From assembly GCF_006539505.1 (NCBI RefSeq), contig NZ_BJND01000008.1, forward strand, positions 310,001 through 374,000: a DNA stretch of 64,000 nucleotides, written 5' to 3'. This document shows, piece by piece, positions 51,699 to 58,662 of this stretch. A model generated the notes under the pieces. That model saw only the letters and a program-made list of their open reading frames with translations, did no database searches and was not told where the DNA came from. Origin of the DNA: Streptomyces spinoverrucosus. Its GTDB lineage: Bacteria > Actinomycetota > Actinomycetes > Streptomycetales > Streptomycetaceae. A program made the translations under genes and the position numbers. The stretch's first letter is position 1; each line of letters starts with the position of its first letter.

Positions 51699-53393
51699 AT
51701 GGATCTGCCCCCCGACGACCGCACCCTGAGCCCGTACACCGGGTACACGCGCGCCCACTGGGAGGCCGCCGCCGACGCCCTGCTCGCCGCCGTGGAGCCG
51801 TACGCCACCGAGGAGCACGCCCTCTACGATCTGCCCGGCGATCACACCAGCTGGTCCGGCAGGCTCTCGGACGGCCTGGAGGGCCACGCCCGTACGCTGC
51901 TGCTGGCGGCCTTCCGCCGGGACGGGACCGCGCTCGAACGGTACGCCGAGGGACTCGCCGCCGGAGTCTCCGGAGTCTGGCCCCGCATCGTGGACCGTGG
52001 CCAGCCCCTGGTCGAGGCGGCGTCCATCGCCCTGGCCCTGCGCCTGACGCGCGACCTGCTGTGGGACCGGCTCGACGACGCCGTACGTCAGCGGGCGGCC
52101 GCCTGGCTCGCCGACGCGCTCACCGCGGAGCCCTGGCCGTGCAACTGGGAACTGTTCCCGGTGACGGTCGGTGGATTCCTGGAGGACATCGGCTACGAGA
52201 CCGAGGCGTCCCGCAAGGCGATCGACCGGGGGCTGGAGCGCATCGAGCAGTGGTACCTCGGAGACGGCTGGTACACCGACGGCGACGGCCGCAAGTTCGA
52301 CTACTACAACGGCTGGGCGATGCACCTCTACCCGGTGCTGCACGCCTGGCTCGCGGACGACAACCGGTTGCTGGACCTCTACGGCGGCCGGCTCTCCCGG
52401 CACCTCGCCGACTACTCCCGCCTGTTCGGGGCCGACGGCGCCCCGATGCACCAGGGCCGCTCCCTCACCTACCGTTTCGCCACCACGGCCCCGCTGTGGC
52501 TCGGCGCGCTCAGCGGCCACACCCCGCTGTCGCCGGGGGAGACGCGGCGGCTGGCGTCGGGTGCGCTGCGCTATTTCCTGGACCGGGGCGCGGTGGACGA
52601 GCATGGGCTGCTGACCCTGGGCTGGCACGGCCCCAATGAGGCGCTGCTGCAAGGGTATTCGGGACCGGCGTCCCCGTACTGGGCCAGCAAGGGTTTCCTC
52701 GGTCTCCTCCTGCCCCCCGACCACGAGGTGTGGACGGCGACCGAGGAACCGGGTCCCGCGGAGCGCGCCGACGCGGTAACGCCGCTCGGCCCGCCCAACT
52801 GGCTGCTCCAGTCCACCCGTTCGGACGGCCTGGTCCGACTCCACAACCACGGCAGCGAGGACGTGCGCTACGACCCCTTCTACACGCGCCTCGCCTATTC
52901 GACCGTGACGGAGCCTTCGGCGTCGTACGACAACAGTGTGATCGTCGGGGAGGACGCGAGCCGGACGGGGATCGTGCCGTTGGGGGTGGGGGAGGGCTGG
53001 GCGGCCTCCCGGCACACGGTCGGTGACGGGGTTCAGGTGACCAGCGTGGTGCTCGCGCACGGTGCCGCAGAGATGCGGGCGTATCTGGTGACGGGCGCTG
53101 CGCCCGGGACCCCGGTGCGGGTGACCGGGTGGGCGGCGGGGGAGGGCGTGCGGTCCGAGTTGCTCCCCGTCCTCGGCCTCACCGACTCCCTCACGGGCGT
53201 CATGGGTGACGACGGCGCCACCCTCTTCGCCGCCCTGGTCCGGCTCACTGGCGAACCGGACCCCGTGCCGCTGGAGGAGACGGTGACCGTGCGGAGCGGC
53301 GGGCCGGGGGAGCTGAGAGTGCGGTGGAGCGCCGGACCCGAGGTGCGGGTCCGGCTGGACGCCTCCGGAGTGGAAGTGGTCCCGGTCGCCTGA
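51699..53393 (+). CDS. DUF2264 protein, putative intracellular glycosidase
   Basis: A 564-aa protein of the DUF2264 family (PF10022). No signal peptide is visible. The alpha/alpha-barrel-like first two thirds contain PCNWELFPVTVGGFLEDIGYE, DGWYTDGDGRKFDYYNGWAM, APMHQGRSLTYRF and SPYWASKGFLGLL; the last third is beta-rich. Members occur beside pectin and arabinogalactan genes, and I recall some being assigned to a CAZy family with beta-glucuronidase activity (GH154), which I cannot verify here. The position after the acetylesterase supports action on a pectic or arabinogalactan fragment inside the cell. Confidence 0.82.
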   Translation: MDLPPDDRTLSPYTGYTRAHWEAAADALLAAVEPYATEEHALYDLPGDHTSWSGRLSDGLEGHARTLLLAAFRRDGTALERYAEGLAAGVSGVWPRIVDRGQPLVEAASIALALRLTRDLLWDRLDDAVRQRAAAWLADALTAEPWPCNWELFPVTVGGFLEDIGYETEASRKAIDRGLERIEQWYLGDGWYTDGDGRKFDYYNGWAMHLYPVLHAWLADDNRLLDLYGGRLSRHLADYSRLFGADGAPMHQGRSLTYRFATTAPLWLGALSGHTPLSPGETRRLASGALRYFLDRGAVDEHGLLTLGWHGPNEALLQGYSGPASPYWASKGFLGLLLPPDHEVWTATEEPGPAERADAVTPLGPPNWLLQSTRSDGLVRLHNHGSEDVRYDPFYTRLAYSTVTEPSASYDNSVIVGEDASRTGIVPLGVGEGWAASRHTVGDGVQVTSVVLAHGAAEMRAYLVTGAAPGTPVRVTGWAAGEGVRSELLPVLGLTDSLTGVMGDDGATLFAALVRLTGEPDPVPLEETVTVRSGGPGELRVRWSAGPEVRVRLDASGVEVVPVA

Positions 53394-53424
53394 CTCGCGG
53401 GCTTCGTGTGTTCCCGTGCGGCGG

Positions 53425-53880
53425 TCAGCCGAGCCAGCGGCCGTCGCGCATGAGGTCGCGTCCCCGCAGCTCGTTCGCCTCACGCCAGGCCTGGATACGC
53501 CGCGGCCGGATCAGGAAGTACTGGTAGGGCTCGTCGAGCTCACGCGGGTCGAAACCGGTCTTGGCCGCGAACGCGTCGCCCGTCTTGGCGGCGAGGTCGG
53601 CGAGGTCCACCGGCTCTGCGGTGCCGTCGACGACCACGACGTCGCGGGTCGGCCCGAGGCTGAGTCGTACCCGGCCGTCCGCCAGCAGGTTGCGGCCGGT
53701 GACCGAGGCGCGCGGCGTCGAGATGAGAAACGCGGTCCCGTCCCAGAGGTACGAGAGCGGCACCAGGTGGACACCGCCCGGAGAGCCCGCTGTCGCGACC
53801 CAGAGGTCGACCTCGTTCTCCAGTTTCGCGCGAGTGTCCCGAAGTCTCTGCTCAAGCCCACGCGGCGGCGCGTCCGTCAT
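53425..53880 (-). CDS. PPOX-class flavin/F420-dependent protein
   Basis: A 151-aa split-barrel protein of the pyridoxamine-phosphate-oxidase-like superfamily, with GGAGGAAGC before the ATG. Segments typical of the family are LVPLSYLWDGTAFLIST, RNLLADGRVRLSLGPTRDVV and RRIQAWREANEL. These proteins use FMN or F420; the substrate is unknown. It may be unrelated to its neighbours. It lies divergent from the phosphopantetheinyl transferase. Confidence 0.8.
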   Translation of the reverse strand: MTDAPPRGLEQRLRDTRAKLENEVDLWVATAGSPGGVHLVPLSYLWDGTAFLISTPRASVTGRNLLADGRVRLSLGPTRDVVVVDGTAEPVDLADLAAKTGDAFAAKTGFDPRELDEPYQYFLIRPRRIQAWREANELRGRDLMRDGRWLG

Positions 53881-54031
53881 GCTTCCTCCAGTCACGTCGT
53901 GGAGAGCCCGGCCTCCAGGCGGACTGTCCATGGCGATCAGGCTAGGTGCGGCGCCGTGGCCCGCGCTTCTCGATTCCTGATCGATCCGGCCTCGGGCCGC
54001 TGTTGCCCGGTCTTCGTATGCTGGGCGCGTG

Positions 54032-54751
54032 ATGGCGGGTGGGCTGCGATGGCCTCTTGAGCTGCGGGACGGCGCTTGGGAGCGGCCGCTCGGAACGCCG
54101 GGTAGGGCCGCGGAGCCCGGGCTCTGGCTGGTGCGGGCGGAGGCGTTCCGGACGGTGGTGGCCCGGCTGGCCGACTCGGTGCTGGATGTGGCCGAGAAGC
54201 AGCGTGCGGCGGCGTTGCGGAGGGCGCGGGACAGGGACACGTATCTGGCGGGGCATGTGGGGCTGCGTCTGCTGCTGGGTGCGTACCTCGGTGTCCCGCC
54301 CGCCGATGTCCCGTTCCAGCGGCTGCCGTGTCCGTCCTGCGGTGAGCTGCACGGGCGTCCTGGGGTGCGGGGCGATCCGGTGCACTTCTCGCTGTCGCAC
54401 AGTGGTGGGCTTTGTCTGCTGGCGTTCGCTCCGGTGCCGGTGGGGGTGGACATCGAGGCGGTCCCGGCACTTGAGGTGGCGCAGGAGGTGGGGATGTCCC
54501 TGCATCCGCAGGAGACGGCGGAGTTGCGCGCGGTGCGGGCGGTCGACCGACCGGCGGTGTTCGCCCGGGTGTGGGCGCGTAAGGAGGCTTATCTCAAAGG
54601 GCTGGGTGTGGGGCTGGGACGTGCCATGTCGCTCGATTATCTGGGGACGGCAAGTGCGGTGGCGAAGGTGCCGGGCTGGACGATCGAGGATGTGGCGGTG
54701 GGCGACGGCTACGCTGCCGCAGTCGCGGTTCAGGACTGCGTTCAGGACTGA
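54032..54751 (+). CDS. Sfp-type 4'-phosphopantetheinyl transferase
   Basis: A 239-aa Sfp/Gsp-type transferase that would attach the 4'-phosphopantetheine arm to carrier domains. The family motifs are PVGVDIEAV (Mg-binding Asp/Glu) and FARVWARKEAYLKGLGVG. Upstream is HFSLSHSGG. A GTG three bases earlier is equally possible. It overlaps the sbnA-like gene by 10 bp in convergent orientation and stands next to a cluster with two carrier domains, so it is probably dedicated to activating them. Confidence 0.88.
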   Translation: MAGGLRWPLELRDGAWERPLGTPGRAAEPGLWLVRAEAFRTVVARLADSVLDVAEKQRAAALRRARDRDTYLAGHVGLRLLLGAYLGVPPADVPFQRLPCPSCGELHGRPGVRGDPVHFSLSHSGGLCLLAFAPVPVGVDIEAVPALEVAQEVGMSLHPQETAELRAVRAVDRPAVFARVWARKEAYLKGLGVGLGRAMSLDYLGTASAVAKVPGWTIEDVAVGDGYAAAVAVQDCVQD

Positions 54752-55785
54752 GGGAGACGTTCAAGGCCGAGGTGACCGTTCCTGGCGGGGGCGCTCTGTG
54801 GGGCGGCGGTGGTGAGTGCCTCGGGGCCGAGTACGTCGTCGCCGTAGAGGTCCTGCACCCAGTTGGTCTGGTAGATGGTTTCGAGGTAGCGCTCGCCGAG
54901 GTCGGGGGCGATGGCGACGGCGGTCGGCTGCCGGTCATGCTGTTGCCGGTATCGGGCCAGCCACTGCGTGGCGCCGCTGACCACGGTGCCGGTGGAGCCG
55001 CCGAAGACGAAGCCGCGTCGGGCGAGCTGGTGGCAGGTGCGGATGGTGTCGGACTCCTTCACATGGACGACTTCGTCGATGTACGAGGTATCGAGGAGCG
55101 GGGGCCGGATGCTGGTGCCGAGGCCGGGGATCATCCGGCGGCCGGGGGTGTGCCCGAAGGTGGCGGAGCCTTCGGTGTCGATGGCGACGATGTGCACCGG
55201 CCGGTGCCAGGCACGGAAGTAGCGGGCGCAGCCCATGAGGGTGCCCGTGGTGCCGGCTCCGACGAAGAGGACGTCGAGGTGGGGGAAGTGGCGGGCGATG
55301 GCGGGGGCGGTGGTGCGGTAGTGAGCCCTGTGGTTATTGGGGTTCATGTACTGGTTGAGCCATACATAGCGGTCGTCGGAGGCGCACAGGGCGCGGACGT
55401 GGTCGATGCGGGCGCCGAGCAGGCCGCCGGTGGGTGAGGGCTCGGTGACGATGTGGATCTGGCTGCCGAGGGCCTCCATGAGCAGCCGGGTGGGCAGGTT
55501 GCAGCGGGAGTCGGTGACGCACACGAACCGGTAGCCCTTGTTGGCCGCGATCATGCTCAGCGCCACGCCGAGATTTCCGGACGAGGATTCGACCAGGATG
55601 GAACGGGGCGTGAGCCGGCCGTCGCGTTCAGCCGCCTCGATCATCGCGGCGGCGGCTTTGAGCTTGATGGAACCGGCGAAATTGAATCCTTCGCATTTGA
55701 GGAATATCCGCTGTCCGGTAATCGCCTCCAGGTCGACGTAAAGGTCGTCCTGGTTGAAGGCCTGGGGGGTGGATATGACCGGCAC
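54742..55785 (-). CDS. sbnA: SbnA-like N-(2-amino-2-carboxyethyl)-L-glutamate synthase
   Basis: A 347-aa PLP enzyme of the cysteine-synthase fold. The start is a GTG with AGGAGG 7 bases upstream; a longer frame to 55857 lacks an RBS. The PLP lysine is in GSIKLKAAAAM, the cofactor loop is ESSSGNLGVALS and the phosphate-binding loop is GAGTTGTLMG. SbnA condenses O-phospho-L-serine with L-glutamate to give ACEGA, the first step to L-2,3-diaminopropionate. The matching SbnB-like gene is at 62282-63400, so the cluster can make Dap. It is divergent from the membrane synthetase gene. Confidence 0.88.
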   Translation of the reverse strand: MPVISTPQAFNQDDLYVDLEAITGQRIFLKCEGFNFAGSIKLKAAAAMIEAAERDGRLTPRSILVESSSGNLGVALSMIAANKGYRFVCVTDSRCNLPTRLLMEALGSQIHIVTEPSPTGGLLGARIDHVRALCASDDRYVWLNQYMNPNNHRAHYRTTAPAIARHFPHLDVLFVGAGTTGTLMGCARYFRAWHRPVHIVAIDTEGSATFGHTPGRRMIPGLGTSIRPPLLDTSYIDEVVHVKESDTIRTCHQLARRGFVFGGSTGTVVSGATQWLARYRQQHDRQPTAVAIAPDLGERYLETIYQTNWVQDLYGDDVLGPEALTTAAPQSAPARNGHLGLERLPQS

Positions 55786-56038
55786 GGTCGTCCTCCTCTG
55801 TACTGATGGTGGCTTCGGGACTCCTCCAGTACGCGGGCTGACCGCGGCCGATGTCATGCCACCGAATCTCGGGGCTTGACACCGGCCCCCATTACGGCTA
55901 AATGCACCGGTCCGATAACGCTGCTGCTGCGCGGTGTCAAGGTACGAAATTCAGGGGCATGACGGGCGTCTGCCGGGCGGGCCTACTGAAGGGGCGGGTT
56001 TCACCGATCCGCCGCTGAAGGCTCAAGGCCCCTCACAG
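55786..56038. promoter_or_regulatory. Divergent promoter region of the Dap cluster
   Basis: A 253-bp gap between sbnA-like and the membrane synthetase gene. It holds the AGGAGG of the sbnA-like gene and, presumably, both promoters. I see no strong palindrome or riboswitch-like structure in it. A GTG start at 55934 for the synthetase is possible. Confidence 0.5.
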
Positions 56039-58624
56039 ATGGACGACCCCATGCATTTCCTTTCCCCAGCACCCCCCGACAGTCGGCCCGACAGCAGGCC
56101 GGACAACAGGTTCCCCGGCCCGGCGGCAGACACCGCACGGCTTCTGGTGGATGTGCTGGCCGATGTCGTGGCTGTGGAAAGAGTGTCGGCCGACAGCCAT
56201 TTCTTCGACGACCTGGGTGCTGATTCGCTGGTGATGGCGCGCTTTTGCGCCCGGGTGAGAAAGCGGCCGGATCTGCCGTCCGTGTCGATGAAGGACGTCT
56301 ACCGGCATCCCACCGTCAACAGCCTGACTGCCGCGCTCACCGGTGGCGGGCCCTCCGAGTCGGACCCGCCTGTTACGGCGTCCGTTGCGGAGCCGGGCGC
56401 CGCGGAGAGGGCCGGCACGGGACGGTACTTGCTGTGTGGAGTACTCCAGTTGCTGGTGTTTCTCGGATACGTCTACCTGGCTGCCCTGGCCACGGTCCGG
56501 GGCTACGGGTGGGTCGGCGCCGGCTCGGGTGCCCTCGATGTGTATCTGCGGTCCGTCCTGGTGGGCGGCGCGGGCTTTGCCGGGCTGTGCGCCCTGCCGA
56601 TCGTGGCGAAGTGGACGCTGATCGGCCGCTTCGCCCCTCGTGAGTTTCCCGTGTGGAGCCTCGGCTATCTGCGCTGGTGGCTGGTGAAGACCCTGATCCG
56701 CACGAGTCCCGCGCGTCTGTTCACGGCGTCGCCGTTGTACGTGCCGTATCTCCGGGCGCTGGGCGCGAAGATCGGACGGAATGTCGCGATCTTCTCCACG
56801 CACATTCCCGTGTGTCCCGATCTGCTCACGATCGGTGACGGCACGGTGATCCGCAAGGACGTGTTCTTCTCCTGCTATCGCGCGCACGCCGGTCTCATCC
56901 AGACCGGCCCGGTCACGATCGGCAGGGATGCCCTGGTGGCCGAGCAGACCGTCCTCGACATCGGCACCTCGATGGGCGACCGGGCCCAGCTCGGGCACGC
57001 CTCCAGCCTGCACACCGGTCAGGCGGTGCCCGCCGGGGAGCGCTGGCACGGGTCGCCGGCCGAGCCCACCACGACGGATTTCCGTGCGGCCGTTGCCGCC
57101 GACTGCTCCACCGGCCGGAAGGTCCGCTACGCGATCGGGCAGCTGCTGGCACTGCTGCTGGTGTATCTGCCGCTGGCCGCCGGCGGCGTGAGCGTGCTGC
57201 TGGCCGCACTGCCGCAGCTGAGGGCACCGCTCGATGCCGGGTCCTCGGCGTCCACCGGTGGGATGCTCTGTCTCCGTGCGCTGGCCGCGTCCTTCGTGCT
57301 GTTCTTCGGTGCCGCTCTCGCCGGGCTGGTCATGCAGGGCACGCTGCCGCGCCTGCTGAATCTGGCGGTCAAGCCGGACAGGGTGTATCCGCTCTACGGA
57401 TTCCCTTACGGACTGCAGCGTGTCGTCGCTGCTCTGACCAACCGTAAGTTCTTCCTGAGGCTGTTCGGGGACAGCTCCGCGATCGTCCGCTACCTGCGTT
57501 ATCTCGGCTACCGCCTGTCGCCCGTCACGCAGACCGGTTCCAACTTCGGCACCGAAGTGAAGCACGACAGCCCGTTTCTGAGTTCGGTGGGCAGCGGAAC
57601 GATGGTCGCCGACGGTCTGTCGGTCCTCAATGCCGAATTCTCCAGCACTGCTTTCCGGATGTCCCGGGTCTCGATCGGGGCGCGTAGTTTCCTCGGCAAT
57701 CACATCGCCTATCCCTCGGGCGCGAGGACAGGTGACAACTGTCTGCTCGCGACGAAGGTGATGGTCCCGGTCGACGGGGAGATACGGGAGGACGTCGGTC
57801 TGCTGGGCTCGCCGCCGTTCGCCATTCCGCGGACGGTGATGAGGGACACCCGGTTGAACGACGTGGAGAGCGGGAGCGAGCTGCGCCGGCGCCTGGCCGC
57901 GAAGAACCGGCACAATGCCGTCACCGCGGGGATCTATCTGCTGGCGCGGTGGCTCCACCTCTTCGCCGTCATCCTCATCGCCCTGGCTGCCGAAGCCCTC
58001 TACCCCGCTCTTGGCGCGTCGGCGATCGCGCTGGCCGGTGTCCTCACCCTGGTCTTCACCGTCGTCCACTTCGCGCTGGCCGAACGGGCTGTCACGGGAT
58101 TCAAGGCCCAGAGGCCGCTGAACTGCTCGATCTACGATCCGTCCTTCTGGCGCCATGAACGCTTCTGGAAAATGGCCCATGCCGATTACACCGCCTTCTT
58201 CAACGGGACCCCGTTCAAGAACGTCGTCTGGCGGCTCCTGGGTATGCGGATCGGCAAACGGGTCTTCGACGACGGCTGCACCGCCCCCGAGCGGACCCTC
58301 GTCACCATCGGGGACGACTGCACGCTCAATGCGGGCACGGTGATCCAGTGCCACTCGCAGGAGGACGGCGCCTTCAAGTCGGACCGCACCACGATCGGTG
58401 ACCGCTGCACTCTCGGTGTCGGCGCGTTCGTCCACTACGGCGTGACGATGGCAGACGGTGCCCAACTCGCCTGCGACTCCTTCCTCATGAAGGGAGAACA
58501 GGTCCCGCAGCACGCCCGGTGGGGAGGAAACCCGGCCCTGCTGCTGCCCGGCGACACCCCCTCGACCCGCACCCACGGCCACCCGCGACGCGCCCCCGCC
58601 CCGAACCCGCTGGGCAGCGTGTGA
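56039..58624 (+). CDS. Membrane poly-amino-acid synthetase C-terminal part (Pls/PosA type) with carrier domain, no adenylation domain
   Basis: An 861-aa integral-membrane protein. Residues about 30-105 form a carrier domain with FFDDLGADSLVMARF (phosphopantetheine Ser63). Then come two membrane segments (about 130-152 and 162-185), a soluble left-handed beta-helix domain (about 225-345, hexapeptide repeats such as IGRNVAIFSTHIPV), two more segments (about 362-392 and 408-432), a second beta-helix domain (about 499-600), two segments (about 633-683) and a third (about 727-840). Six spans around three tandem soluble domains is exactly the C-terminal layout of epsilon-poly-lysine synthetase and poly-Dap synthetase (TIGR02353-type). 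The adenylation domain those enzymes carry is missing here and is encoded in the next gene. It would polymerise carrier-bound amino acids and probably export the chain. An upstream start at 55934 is possible. Confidence 0.82.
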   Translation: MDDPMHFLSPAPPDSRPDSRPDNRFPGPAADTARLLVDVLADVVAVERVSADSHFFDDLGADSLVMARFCARVRKRPDLPSVSMKDVYRHPTVNSLTAALTGGGPSESDPPVTASVAEPGAAERAGTGRYLLCGVLQLLVFLGYVYLAALATVRGYGWVGAGSGALDVYLRSVLVGGAGFAGLCALPIVAKWTLIGRFAPREFPVWSLGYLRWWLVKTLIRTSPARLFTASPLYVPYLRALGAKIGRNVAIFSTHIPVCPDLLTIGDGTVIRKDVFFSCYRAHAGLIQTGPVTIGRDALVAEQTVLDIGTSMGDRAQLGHASSLHTGQAVPAGERWHGSPAEPTTTDFRAAVAADCSTGRKVRYAIGQLLALLLVYLPLAAGGVSVLLAALPQLRAPLDAGSSASTGGMLCLRALAASFVLFFGAALAGLVMQGTLPRLLNLAVKPDRVYPLYGFPYGLQRVVAALTNRKFFLRLFGDSSAIVRYLRYLGYRLSPVTQTGSNFGTEVKHDSPFLSSVGSGTMVADGLSVLNAEFSSTAFRMSRVSIGARSFLGNHIAYPSGARTGDNCLLATKVMVPVDGEIREDVGLLGSPPFAIPRTVMRDTRLNDVESGSELRRRLAAKNRHNAVTAGIYLLARWLHLFAVILIALAAEALYPALGASAIALAGVLTLVFTVVHFALAERAVTGFKAQRPLNCSIYDPSFWRHERFWKMAHADYTAFFNGTPFKNVVWRLLGMRIGKRVFDDGCTAPERTLVTIGDDCTLNAGTVIQCHSQEDGAFKSDRTTIGDRCTLGVGAFVHYGVTMADGAQLACDSFLMKGEQVPQHARWGGNPALLLPGDTPSTRTHGHPRRAPAPNPLGSV

Positions 58625-58662
58625 CGCCGCGCCCCTCACCACCGAGCAGAGGAAAGACCCCC

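Noticed and set aside
50211..53483. 1090-codon minus-strand open frame under the acetylesterase and DUF2264 genes
   Set aside because: It spans two real plus-strand genes and their gap, and its translation has no family features.
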